Positions 53,432 to 62,259 of a DNA stretch of 64,000 nucleotides are shown piece by piece. This stretch comes from Bacteroidetes bacterium GWE2_42_24 (lineage in GTDB: Bacteria > Bacteroidota > Bacteroidia > Bacteroidales > TTA-H9). How positions within the stretch are numbered: the first letter of the stretch is position 1; the number at the start of each line of letters is the position of its first letter. Where the stretch lies: contig MEOA01000061.1 of the NCBI GenBank assembly GCA_001768515.1, positions 62,001-126,000 on the forward strand, written 5' to 3'. A program made the position numbers and the translations under genes. The notes beneath the pieces were generated by a model. The model ran no database searches, was not told where the DNA came from, and saw only the letters and a program-made list of their open reading frames with translations.

Positions 53432-54208
53432 ATGACTAATGATATTAAAAAATGGTTTTTGAAAGTTGTCAAAACGCTTGGTGGTTTTGTTGTTGTTCTA
53501 ATAATATGGCAATTTGTACATAGTCTTTCTCTACTAGAACCAACCTTGTTCCCTTCTCCTAAAAGGACTTTTGAAACCCTATTTAATATTATTGCAGCCG
53601 GTAATATTTTGCTCGATTTATCTGTTACTATTATTCGTATGCTTGCCGGTTTAGGCTTAGCCGTAATTTTCGGAGTTATATTTGGCCTTTCAATTGGCCT
53701 AATAAAACCACTCTACGAATCGGCAGAAGGCGTAATAGATTTTTTTCGTTCAATTCCCGTCACAACACTATATCCAATTTTTGTTTTGCTATTTGGCATT
53801 GGGCATTCCTCAAAGATAGCAATGGTATTTTGGGCATCATTTTTTGTTATTGCATTAAATACAGCCTATGGCGTAATTCAATCAACAAAAGTTAGAAGAA
53901 AAGTTGCGAAATTATATGGTGCATCAAATATACAGATATTCAAATGGATTACTTTTTTTGATGCCTTGCCGCAAACCTTGATTGGAATAAGAGTCGCAAT
54001 TTCTTTTTCTTTAATAGTAGAGATCCTATGCGAAATGTTTATGGGTAGTGAATATGGAATCGGTCAACGAATAACAGAATCATTTACTACTTATGCAATT
54101 CCAGAATTATACGCATTAATTCTTTTATCTGGGATTTTAGGATTTTCCTTCAATAGATTATTTGTTGTTTTTGAAAAAAAACTAGTCCCATGGGTAGGTA
54201 AGCTATGA
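53432..54208 (+). CDS. ABC transporter permease (NitT/TauT, SsuC type)
   Basis: 258 residues, about six membrane helices. The coupling-helix region reads VRRKVAKLYGASNIQIFKWITFFDALPQTLIGIRVAISFSLIVEILCEMFMGSEYGIG, matching the EAA-type motif of SsuC/TauC/ThiX permeases. LPSPKRTFETL-like FPSPKRTFETLFNI near the N-terminus is also typical. It forms the channel with the preceding binding protein and following ATPase, whose gene it overlaps by 4 bp. Confidence 0.92.
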   Translation: MTNDIKKWFLKVVKTLGGFVVVLIIWQFVHSLSLLEPTLFPSPKRTFETLFNIIAAGNILLDLSVTIIRMLAGLGLAVIFGVIFGLSIGLIKPLYESAEGVIDFFRSIPVTTLYPIFVLLFGIGHSSKIAMVFWASFFVIALNTAYGVIQSTKVRRKVAKLYGASNIQIFKWITFFDALPQTLIGIRVAISFSLIVEILCEMFMGSEYGIGQRITESFTTYAIPELYALILLSGILGFSFNRLFVVFEKKLVPWVGKL

Positions 54209-54990
54209 TAAAATTAAAAAACATATACAAGTCCTTTAGCGATGATAATGGGAACATTAAAAATGTTCTTTCGGATTTTTCATTTGAAGTTGAAGATTCA
54301 AAGTTCTATACAATAGTAGGTCCAAATGGTTGCGGTAAATCAACTGTACTGAACCTTTTTGCAGGGGTAATATTGCCAGATACAGGTGAGGTAGTAGTCA
54401 ATTCAAAATTAAGTGAATCCATTCACATTGGGTATGTTTGGCAAGATTACCGTTCTTCCCTGTTGCCGTGGTATAATGTTGCTGAAAATATTACCCTACC
54501 ATTAAGAATTAAGGGTGTGATTAAGTCCCAAAGAATGAAGATTGCAAACGAGTTACTGAACAGCTTTAATACAGACTTAACCGCCTCACAACTAACATAT
54601 GAGTTAAGTGGTGGTCAGCAGCAATTAATTAACTTATTGAGAAATATGGTTATAGAACCAGATATTTTGTTGCTTGACGAACCATTTTCTGCCCTAGACC
54701 AGTCGAATCGTTGGTCGATGGCATTTCGTTTTGAACAAATGTGGCTTGACCTTAAGATTCCAGTACTATTTGTTTCTCATGATATTGATGAAGCCGTTTT
54801 ACTTGGAGATGAGATAATACTTCTTAATAAAAATGGTCAAATTGAAAAACGCATTAAGAATGAATCTCCTCGTCCAAGGTCTGTTGATATGCTTTCAACT
54901 GAAAGGCATATTAATTGCCGTAAAGAAGTTATTGAATTTCTATTTGAACAAGGGGCAATTAAAAATGGTCAAAGGAGGACACAGAAATGA
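54205..54990 (+). CDS. ABC transporter ATP-binding protein (NitT/TauT, SsuB type)
   Basis: 261 residues with Walker A VGPNGCGKST, Q-loop VWQDYRSSLLPWYNVAENI, signature YELSGGQQQLINLLRNM, Walker B ILLLDEPFSALD and H-loop VSHDIDEAVLLGDEI. All catalytic positions look intact. It overlaps the permease and the radical SAM genes by 4 bp each, which ties transport and the enzyme to one transcript. Confidence 0.93.
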   Translation: MIKLKNIYKSFSDDNGNIKNVLSDFSFEVEDSKFYTIVGPNGCGKSTVLNLFAGVILPDTGEVVVNSKLSESIHIGYVWQDYRSSLLPWYNVAENITLPLRIKGVIKSQRMKIANELLNSFNTDLTASQLTYELSGGQQQLINLLRNMVIEPDILLLDEPFSALDQSNRWSMAFRFEQMWLDLKIPVLFVSHDIDEAVLLGDEIILLNKNGQIEKRIKNESPRPRSVDMLSTERHINCRKEVIEFLFEQGAIKNGQRRTQK

Positions 54991-56603
54991 AGATACAGTT
55001 TATACATCCCTCTAATGATGAAAAGCATTTAAACTTACAAAATGGATATAAGAGTTTTCCACCACCAGTTGGTCTTGAAATATTGGCAAACTATTTAAAT
55101 TCCAAAAATAAAGGATTGGATATTGAAATATTTGATGGTAATTCTACCGATAATGACACTATTGTTTCAAATATTAATGGTGATATTATTGGAATATCTG
55201 ATTGGTTTTCAAACCACAATACTGTAATAAAAATTGCAAGAACAATTAAAAGAACCAATCCCAAGGCTAAAATTATAATAGGTGGGCCTAATGCCAGTAA
55301 TTTGGGAGAAAGAATCCTACTCAATCACATGTTTATTGACTACGTTGTTTATGGTGATGGTGAAGAAGCAATAGATGGAATTGTAAAGGGTTTATTGTTA
55401 GACAAAATACCTAATCTATGGTATAAAACAGAAGAAGGTTCTATTAAATTCACTTTTAAAAAATCTTTCAACATAAATTCTACGCTTTCATATAATTTGG
55501 ATCATTTATTCGAATATAATATCGAGAAATACGATAGTAGATTATATTCATATTCAAATAGTGTTTCTTTAACTCCAATGCCTATTTCATCTATAAGAGG
55601 CTGCATTAAAGCACAAAAATATGGAGCTTGTTCTTTTTGTTCAATAAATTCAGATTCCAAAATTAAAATAAAATCAGCTGAGAAATTTTGGCAGCAAATT
55701 ATTGCGTTAAATTCTAATTATGGAATAAATAAATTCTTTGAAACAGGTGATAGTTTTGTTATTGGAGACTATCCAGAACAGTTACTAAAAACAAAGCCAG
55801 ATAATTTGAACATTCACTTAAGGATTTATGCAAACATTGAAACTCTTAATAGTGCAAAAATAGATACACTTGCAAAGATTGGCGTGAAAGAAATTTTTAT
55901 TGGTATTGAAAATATTGATAATGAAGTTTTGTCAATTTCTAATAAATCTAACAATTGCAATAAAATTCTTTGTACACTGGATGAAATTGAAAAGCATGGA
56001 ATCAGTCCTTTCCTTTCATTTATTTTTGGATTACCTGGTGAAACGGAGTCTTCTATGTATAGGAATCATTCTTTTGCAAAATATATAAGCAATAGATTTC
56101 TTAAAATGAACCATATATCATTCAATGCTGGCATTCCATTAATTGGTTCAGAATGGTTTAAAAAATTATCGTCAGAGTTCTATGTAATAAATAAATATAA
56201 ATCATTTACAGGTAAATCGTTAATTTCAGATGATAATTTGGATTATGAACTTCTTTTTCTTTTATCATTAAAATTATATACATCCGTAGATTTTATTAAT
56301 GTATTGCGTGTTTTAAATACTCCATTACATCCTCGGCTAACCAACCAAGTTGCTGGTTTTGGGAATATCACAGATAATATATTAAAATCGAAAAAGCATT
56401 TGGACTTTGCATTTGAATTATGGCCAGACATGGATATATCTGATATTAAAAGTGAATTCAAATTTTACATCATTAAATCAATCAACCCCGCAAAATTTAG
56501 CACAATTGCAATTAGCACAAGCCAATACTCAGACCAGAAACTGCAAAAGAGCTGTTTTTTTCCCCACACACCAGTGCCGATACTTGACGAGAAGCCGATT
56601 TAA
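54987..56603 (+). CDS. B12-binding domain radical SAM protein
   Basis: A 538-residue radical SAM enzyme. Residues ~1-140 are a cobalamin-binding-like Rossmann domain (IQFIHPSND, PPVGLEILANYLNS, GDIIGISDWFSN, AKIIIGGPNASNLGE, VVYGDGEEAI). The cluster cysteines are C206, C215 and C218 (RGCIKAQKYGACSFC), spacing CX8CX2C rather than CX3CX2C; a similar wide spacing occurs in some peptide-maturation radical SAM proteins. IGIENIDNEVL and FIFGLPGETESS complete the barrel. The last ~35 residues are encoded by a cassette-end repeat and are probably not part of the original protein. No precursor peptide gene is evident. Confidence 0.88.
   Translation: MKIQFIHPSNDEKHLNLQNGYKSFPPPVGLEILANYLNSKNKGLDIEIFDGNSTDNDTIVSNINGDIIGISDWFSNHNTVIKIARTIKRTNPKAKIIIGGPNASNLGERILLNHMFIDYVVYGDGEEAIDGIVKGLLLDKIPNLWYKTEEGSIKFTFKKSFNINSTLSYNLDHLFEYNIEKYDSRLYSYSNSVSLTPMPISSIRGCIKAQKYGACSFCSINSDSKIKIKSAEKFWQQIIALNSNYGINKFFETGDSFVIGDYPEQLLKTKPDNLNIHLRIYANIETLNSAKIDTLAKIGVKEIFIGIENIDNEVLSISNKSNNCNKILCTLDEIEKHGISPFLSFIFGLPGETESSMYRNHSFAKYISNRFLKMNHISFNAGIPLIGSEWFKKLSSEFYVINKYKSFTGKSLISDDNLDYELLFLLSLKLYTSVDFINVLRVLNTPLHPRLTNQVAGFGNITDNILKSKKHLDFAFELWPDMDISDIKSEFKFYIIKSINPAKFSTIAISTSQYSDQKLQKSCFFPHTPVPILDEKPI
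56500..56595 (+). repeat. Cassette-end repeat, type GCAAAAGAGCT, copy 2
   Basis: Shares GCACAATT, AAGCCAAT, CTGCAAAAGAGCTGTTTTTTTC and CACCAGTGC with 49700-49785. It overlaps the 3' end of the radical SAM gene. Confidence 0.55.
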
Positions 56604-56666
56604 TTGTTGTACGACATTCTAATTGTATTGCTTTATGGATATAATTTCAACAAATAGAAACTAATT

Positions 56667-59072
56667 ATGATTAAGGACAAAGAAACTTTTTTAAGGCAAG
56701 TAGCTCTTATGCCGGAGTTAAAGGGGAATAAACTTTCACTTGTTTTTGCGTTACATCCTTCCATAGATATTTCAAAAAAAGAGAAGTTTGTTGATAATAT
56801 TAGTCACCATTTTGTTCGAATAAAAGAGGAAGAAAGAGGTGAAATAGTTTCGGAAAGAGATAGAAAGTCCAATGATATAGAAAGCTGGATAGGAAAAGAT
56901 TTGAGAATAAATAAAATCAAACTTAAATCGGTTAGAGGTTTTCCAGACTCAACCATGCCATTTGGAATAAATTTTAAGAATGAGGACGGGAAACCAGAAA
57001 GTATGATAATACTTGGTTCAAATGGTTCAGGCAAATCTTCAATTTACAATTCTATTGAATACAATTATTGTAAAAAAATTGGCGAAGCTCAATTAAGAAC
57101 ATCGGCCAATCTTGAAGATGAAGATTCCGAGTTCAAAAGTTATCTGAGTCATTTTGACAATGGCTTTGGCAATAGCATGTGCGATATTGAAACAGTAGAT
57201 GAAATATTTAAGTTGCAAAGCACAAATATTCCTAAAGAGGTTAGAAAAAGAATAAATCCAAACACACATTTCATAAGTGATTATGATATTTATTACAATG
57301 GTCAATTAAGCTATTTAAAGGGCAATACTGGTTCTTTTCATAACCTAATTGCAGAAAGTTTAGGGCTAAGTGAGCTATTGCAATTTGAAAGAAATCTTAG
57401 AGCATTTACATCTTATAGAAGAGCAACAGAATCTACAAGAATTAATTCATTGGAAAAGAGCAGCAAAGAGGAAAACGCTTTAATTGTTAGTGCTCAGAAA
57501 TCTTTAGAAGAAAAAAAACAAAAACTTGTTCAATTTTCCGAAACAGAGAAAAAGCAACCATTAGATAGTAAAGTTCAAGAATTGCAGAAATTAGTAGCAC
57601 AATTAAAATTTGCCAACTATAATTTTCAATTTGATTTTCAAATATTAGATGAAAACATTGTAAAGTATGAGCTGAAGTATAAAGAATTTGAAGCACTGGA
57701 GTTTAAGACAGGTAATATTTCTCAAATCCAATTTTTAAATTTGGGCTTAGAGTTATTAAAGGATGCTACTGATTGTCCATTATGCAATAGTTCTAAAAAG
57801 TCGACCACAGAAATAAGTGCTTTCGTTTTAGATAGAATTAAACAAATAGAATCATTCAACACAATAAACCAAGAACTCACCAAGGCATTTAATTATGCCA
57901 CGGAGAATTTAGATAATTTCTTTAATCAAATTGCTTTATTAAAAGGGAAAGTTACACAGGAGCTTTACACTATAAAATCATATAGTGAATTTTCGGAGTT
58001 AATATCAGGTGAAAATAGTTTCATTACTTTTATTGAAACTACGCAGGCAAGTGAATTTTATTCAGTAGGCTCAACTATGAATGATAGTGATTTATTTAAG
58101 CTAAATAAGAATCAATTCTTATTTTCTTTTTTTGAAACAAATAAAGAATACATAAACAATGAATTAAAATCTATCATTGACAATATTTCTATGTTTGCCA
58201 GTCAGCGAAATGAAATAATAACAAACATTGAAAAACAGCTTGCAACTAACCTTCAAAGTAGAACTTTATTTGAACAAATTGTTACAGTTAAGAATGAGAT
58301 CACTGGTTTAGAGCAGCAGTTAATTGTATCAAGAAAGAAGATACAAAGTAATGATGTGGAATTGAAAAATTATAGAGAGCAACAAGCATTGTTTAAGTCA
58401 ATTAAAGATGATACAAGGATTTTTTCTATACATTTTCATACATTACTAAGTAAAGAAGTTTTGCAAGCATTTGCTCCAATTAAATTAATTGTTGAAGAAG
58501 TTCTGGAAAAATATATAAAGCAAGAAGAAAGAGAAGTCGAGCTTGAAATAAAAATGAAAGAAGAGGAAATCGATAGCGAAACTGGTGAAGTTCTTTCGGA
58601 AATTATAACAGCATTAATTGTACCTAAAGACAAATCACTACAACCACTTCCAGTAAACAAGTATTTCAACACTTTCCATTACCGGCTTTTTTCAACAATG
58701 GTTGGGATCAGTATTGCTATGGCATCAAGAATAAATACAAGAATAAACTTGCCCTTGGTTCTTGATGATATCTTTTATGCAAGTGATTTTGAAAATAGGG
58801 CAACGATAGAACGATTTATTAAAGAGTTATTTAAAGTTTTTGAGGAATACACCCCAGAATTAGAGCTTCAATTAATTCTTTTTACACACGACCAATTAAT
58901 TTTTGAAAGCGCAGTGAGAGCTATAGCTGAAACGAAAGTAAAGAATATTGCTTTTGCAAAACTTTTCCCTCACAATAATGCCAAAGACAAAGGAGACTAC
59001 AAAGAATTAGCATATCGGATGCCAAGCTACTTGCCTTACACTATTATGCAAAACACACTTACAAAAGTATGA
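56667..59072 (+). CDS. Rad50/SMC-like AAA ATPase with CxxC hook
   Basis: An 801-residue ATPase. Walker A GSNGSGKSS at 117-125, then coiled-coil-rich arms (about 255-345 and 385-600), a CPLC zinc-hook-like apex at C370/C373, and the C-terminal half of the ATPase with Walker B LPLVLDD (695-701) and LFTHDQ (His741) as switch. The usual LSGG signature is degenerate (YRLFSTMVG). An extra ~80-residue N-terminal region precedes the P-loop. Relatives include RloC, Lamassu and other defence ATPases, but no nuclease domain is visible here. Overlaps the next gene by 4 bp. Confidence 0.85.
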   Translation: MIKDKETFLRQVALMPELKGNKLSLVFALHPSIDISKKEKFVDNISHHFVRIKEEERGEIVSERDRKSNDIESWIGKDLRINKIKLKSVRGFPDSTMPFGINFKNEDGKPESMIILGSNGSGKSSIYNSIEYNYCKKIGEAQLRTSANLEDEDSEFKSYLSHFDNGFGNSMCDIETVDEIFKLQSTNIPKEVRKRINPNTHFISDYDIYYNGQLSYLKGNTGSFHNLIAESLGLSELLQFERNLRAFTSYRRATESTRINSLEKSSKEENALIVSAQKSLEEKKQKLVQFSETEKKQPLDSKVQELQKLVAQLKFANYNFQFDFQILDENIVKYELKYKEFEALEFKTGNISQIQFLNLGLELLKDATDCPLCNSSKKSTTEISAFVLDRIKQIESFNTINQELTKAFNYATENLDNFFNQIALLKGKVTQELYTIKSYSEFSELISGENSFITFIETTQASEFYSVGSTMNDSDLFKLNKNQFLFSFFETNKEYINNELKSIIDNISMFASQRNEIITNIEKQLATNLQSRTLFEQIVTVKNEITGLEQQLIVSRKKIQSNDVELKNYREQQALFKSIKDDTRIFSIHFHTLLSKEVLQAFAPIKLIVEEVLEKYIKQEEREVELEIKMKEEEIDSETGEVLSEIITALIVPKDKSLQPLPVNKYFNTFHYRLFSTMVGISIAMASRINTRINLPLVLDDIFYASDFENRATIERFIKELFKVFEEYTPELELQLILFTHDQLIFESAVRAIAETKVKNIAFAKLFPHNNAKDKGDYKELAYRMPSYLPYTIMQNTLTKV

Positions 59073-60253
59073 GTACAACAGAAAATACCACAATTAGTAT
59101 ATCAAAAAAACTAGCCGCTAAAATTGGTTATTTTCTTTTGATTGTTATCCTAATAATTCTATTTTGGGTTTTGAGAGATAAAAAGGTTGATAGAATGATT
59201 AGCGAACAACAAATTCTAGTTAGCCAGACAATTATTAATACAATTAATGAACAGGCTAAACTTGATTTATTCAAGCCTGACTTAGTCTTAATTGACATGG
59301 AGTCATCTCAAAAAGAACAGATGAATGATTCTCTTTATAAACGATTATCAGCAGTACTAATCAGCAAATATTTGGATAATAACAAAATAAATACAGATGA
59401 TTCTAAGTTTCAACCTTTTTGTGTTTTGCAAGACTCCATAGATAAAAATGGCAACTATAATCTTACTAAGAAACAATTAGAAGAGTTGAGAAATCATATT
59501 CAATTTTTAACATCCCAAGTTGAGAAAGCTGTCGTTAGCGTAAAAGATGAAATTGGTAAAGACATAGACAGATTAAACACTTGGGTTAGTATTTGGATTG
59601 GAATAATTGGATTCTTGGGAATTTTCATTCCTATTGTACTCAACTATAGGAATAGTGAAGAATTAAAAGAGATAAGTATAAAGGCTGATGTTGCTGCAAA
59701 TAAGGTAAATAAAGTTGATGATTACATTGCTAAGAACGAAAAGCATATTGAAGAATTAAAATCGTTACCACCAGAACTTAAAGTTCTAAAACAGACATTT
59801 GATGGTTTTAAAGGAGAAGTCACAACTGCTAAAGAAACATCAAAAAAAGCATTGCAAAAGGCAGAGACAGCCAATACTACAGCCAATAAAGTAGAAATGT
59901 TGGTCACAACTTTAAATAATATTAGCAAAATTAAAGATATTGATGCAACCTTCCTTTTATATAATAATAAGCCATTTGAAACATTATCAAGCTATTTGAT
60001 TGAAATTCATTTAACACTTTCAAATTGTTCTGAATTATTCGCAGAACCAATAATCAAAGATGTATTTCGTCAACTTGCCTTAAAACTACATTTAATTGCT
60101 CCAATTGGATTTATTGGACCTGAAAACTTTGATTTACTAAATCAGTTTGCATTAGACGTTTCAAGAATTATATCAAAGGAGATATTAAAAGAAAACTATG
60201 ATCAACTAATTGGTTTACTTGGACAGTTAAATTCAAGTATAGTAAAGACATGA
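59069..60253 (+). CDS. Two-span membrane protein with cytoplasmic coiled coil
   Basis: 394 residues. Membrane segments at 19-36 (IGYFLLIVILIILFWVL) and 172-191 (WVSIWIGIIGFLGIFIPIV), a ~130-residue periplasmic loop between them, then a cytoplasmic coiled coil (195-290, with KADVAANKVNKVDD and KKALQKAETANTTANKVEM) and a helical C-terminal domain. No known enzyme motif. Translational coupling with the SMC-like ATPase suggests the two proteins form one complex, for example a sensor or mover plus a membrane-acting effector. Confidence 0.78.
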   Translation: MSTTENTTISISKKLAAKIGYFLLIVILIILFWVLRDKKVDRMISEQQILVSQTIINTINEQAKLDLFKPDLVLIDMESSQKEQMNDSLYKRLSAVLISKYLDNNKINTDDSKFQPFCVLQDSIDKNGNYNLTKKQLEELRNHIQFLTSQVEKAVVSVKDEIGKDIDRLNTWVSIWIGIIGFLGIFIPIVLNYRNSEELKEISIKADVAANKVNKVDDYIAKNEKHIEELKSLPPELKVLKQTFDGFKGEVTTAKETSKKALQKAETANTTANKVEMLVTTLNNISKIKDIDATFLLYNNKPFETLSSYLIEIHLTLSNCSELFAEPIIKDVFRQLALKLHLIAPIGFIGPENFDLLNQFALDVSRIISKEILKENYDQLIGLLGQLNSSIVKT

Positions 60254-60345
60254 AAAAAGAGAACGAACGCACATCTTCAGCTACCCGTCAAATGCGGCAG
60301 CGGTGGTTTTCGGGGTGTATCTTTCCGCTCGGGCTGCTTCTCTGC

Positions 60346-60400
60346 TTGACAGGAAATCGCCAGCAAACAGCCCCTTCGTGTAGCTTCTTATGTTATGGGC
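60346..60400 (+). repeat. Cassette-end repeat, type TTGACAGGAAAT, with GTTATGGGC core
   Basis: TTGACAGGAAAT (60346-60357), CCTTCGTGTAG (60373-60383) and GTTATGGGC (60392-60400). The last block is complementary, with one transition, to GCCCATAGC at 60906, as expected for the two ends of one cassette carrying the gene at 60479. Confidence 0.55.
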
Positions 60401-60478
60401 AAGTGTATTTGCCTTACAAGCTAGGCACAGGTACTAAATATTAAGGACACTTTAAACTGACAGAGTAATATAGAAAGT

Positions 60479-60895
60479 ATGTGTATTTTAAAAGTTTATA
60501 GCGACACTGATTCATTTAAGTCATTTGAAAAAACGACCAAAGTTCCTGTTTACAGCAGTTACGACAAAGGTGAATCAAAAGGAAAAAGTCAAGTTAGAGC
60601 GGATTACAAAATTTCATTTGACATTTCGGGTAAAGACTGGGATGATTTTGAAGGACAAGTTGAGGACTCTATTAACTTTTTAGCGAAATACTATGACGAC
60701 ATCGAACAACTATTTAAGACTCACAGTATCACAACAGCATACCTTGACTTTCCTTTATACTCACGATTATATGGTGACATTGTAAATCAAAACAACCATT
60801 TACCAAAGGAGTTAATCGTATTAGCAGGTAAACTATCATTGGGTATTGAAATGGCAATTTATTCTAAAGACGCATTTGATAGAGATATTGACTAA
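60479..60895 (+). CDS. Cassette-borne small unknown protein
   Basis: 138 residues beginning MCILKVYSDTDSFKSFEKTTKVPVYSSYDKGE, then VRADYKISFDISGKDWDDFEGQVEDSINFLAKYYDDIEQLF and a helical end with PKELIVLAGKLSLGIEMAIYS. Soluble, acidic, no signal peptide. Its overall layout resembles small DUF4279-like or immunity-type proteins, but I cannot assign it. It is the single gene of a cassette bounded by GTTATGGGC (60392) and GCCCATAGC (60906). Confidence 0.68.
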   Translation: MCILKVYSDTDSFKSFEKTTKVPVYSSYDKGESKGKSQVRADYKISFDISGKDWDDFEGQVEDSINFLAKYYDDIEQLFKTHSITTAYLDFPLYSRLYGDIVNQNNHLPKELIVLAGKLSLGIEMAIYSKDAFDRDID

Positions 60896-60905
60896 AGAAC
60901 ACCTA

Positions 60906-61040
60906 GCCCATAGCATCAGATACCCGCAAGCTGGGTTTCGGTGCTTCGTTGACAGGAAATTAGTAAATTGAAAGGCAGTTCTTCGCAGGCAGTTTATCGG
61001 GTAAATCCCGTCCTTCGTGTAGTGTGCCGAGAAGCAGAAC
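60906..61040 (+). repeat. Cassette-end repeat with GCCCATAGC and TTGACAGGAAAT
   Basis: R''-like GCCCATAGC (60906-60914), TTGACAGGAAAT (60949-60960), direct GGCAGTT repeats and CCTTCGTGTAG near 61012-61022. No clear R' follows; the site seems interrupted before the transposase remnant. Confidence 0.5.
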
Positions 61041-61162
61041 ATCGGTAGTATATTAGGGTTCCCTGAATAATAACTAATGTTAAGATAGTTAATAACTTGT
61101 TGATAAATAATAGAAAATAAGTGTATGAAAAATAGTAACTTTGGTCTATTATTTATGCAGAT

Positions 61163-61690
61163 ATGGTAAAAGGACGTAGTACAAAACAGTTGAGTTTTTC
61201 AGAATTTAATCATCCGTTTATCGGGTGTGGGCTTTCAACTGAGAACAGATGCGTAAAACTGGCCAGGATTTTACCATGGGATAAGATCGAGCAGGATTAT
61301 CTCGGGTCTCTGAGTGCTGAAACGGGAGCACCTTCCATTTCAAGTAGGATTGTTATAGTGGCACTGATCATTAAGCATATTGAAAGCTATAGCGATGAGC
61401 GCATGATAGAGATGATCCGGGAGAACCCTTATATGCAGTACTTCTTTGGGTTAAAGGAATTTACCGAACTTCCTTTATTTGACCCGTCATTATTTGTAAC
61501 CTTGCGAAAGAGAATTGGACGTGAAGATTACAAACGATGGTTGAAATATACACTTGACAATGCTGGCATCGGAAGTACTGATAGTCGGGATGATGACAGG
61601 TGGTTGTTGTCGTTTTATTACAGCCTCAATAGGTTGTTCCACAATAGTAAAACCCGATTTCTTTCTCATGTCAGGAGTTTTTTGTGGTGA
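61163..61690 (+). pseudogene. Truncated IS5/IS1182-type transposase (DUF772 N-terminal part)
   Basis: The first ~135 residues match the N-terminal domain of DUF772-type transposases: NRCVKLARILPWDKIEQDYL, GAPSISSRIVIVALIIKHIESYSDERMIEMIRENPYMQYFFGLKEF and PLFDPSLFVTLRKRI. After about residue 140 the reading frame no longer resembles a transposase and ends early; the DDE core is absent. A TAACTTTG box lies upstream at about 61136. An internal deletion product. Confidence 0.75.
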
Positions 61691-61832
61691 ATAATTCATG
61701 AATAAAAGAAAGAAACGTGTGTTTTTGATAAAGTTATTCTGGGCAGGCGGGAGTTGGTTAAGCACAGGGTATAGTTAATTGCCGTCTCAGAGCCAGTTTC
61801 AAAGCTTTCTCTCTTATCATGTTCCTTGCATT

Positions 61833-61887
61833 TTGATAGGAAATCGCTTCGAACTCGGCAACTAACCATACCACCATCGTTGGTACC
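61833..61887 (+). repeat. Cassette-end repeat, third TTGAYAGGAAAT copy, with GTTGGTACC core
   Basis: TTGATAGGAAAT (61833-61844), then CGGCAACTAACC and GTTGGTACC (61879-61887). The next gene starts 21 bp on. This would be the left end of the phosphatase cassette. Confidence 0.5.
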
Positions 61888-61907
61888 TATTTTAAAAACC
61901 GTCCACT

Positions 61908-62252
61908 ATGACAGAACGACCTAATATACTTGTAGTTTGCGGAAGAAATAAAAAGCGAAGCAGGACTGCGGAATATATTTTCAAAAACGATAATCGTTTT
62001 AATATTAGGTCTGCTGGACTAAGTCCCAAAAGCGATAGAAAGATTTCAGAAAATGATTTGAATTGGGCTGACTTAATTTTTGTTATGGAAACCGGACACA
62101 GAGCAAAAATATCAGGACTTTATAGACACATGGATTTGCCAGCAATAGAGATTTTAAACATAGCCGACGATTACGAATTCATGGACGAAGAACTTGTAGA
62201 AATGCTCAGGGATAGAATTAATGACACATTAAGAATAATTTATAATCTTTGA
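61908..62252 (+). CDS. Low-molecular-weight protein-tyrosine-phosphatase-like protein
   Basis: 114 residues of the LMW phosphatase/arsenate reductase fold: NILVVCGRNKKRSRTAEYIF holds the P-loop (C-G-R-N-K-K-R-S), then FNIRSAGLSP, DLNWADLIFVMETGHRAKI with the usual aspartate region, and a helical end. The P-loop departs from the usual CxGNxCRSP, as in a compact subfamily annotated as protein tyrosine phosphatase in many Bacteroidota. Target unknown. It shares a cassette with the next gene, 7 bp away. Confidence 0.82.
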   Translation: MTERPNILVVCGRNKKRSRTAEYIFKNDNRFNIRSAGLSPKSDRKISENDLNWADLIFVMETGHRAKISGLYRHMDLPAIEILNIADDYEFMDEELVEMLRDRINDTLRIIYNL

Positions 62253-62259
62253 TTTCAAA

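Noticed and set aside
56667-59072. RloC-type anticodon nuclease or SbcC
   Set aside because: The P-loop and CxxC hook fit, but no HEPN/ACNase-like region or SbcD neighbour is visible.
60250-60444. 64-codon frame after the membrane coiled-coil gene
   Set aside because: It lies wholly in a cassette-end repeat (TTGACAGGAAAT type) and has no protein-like pattern.
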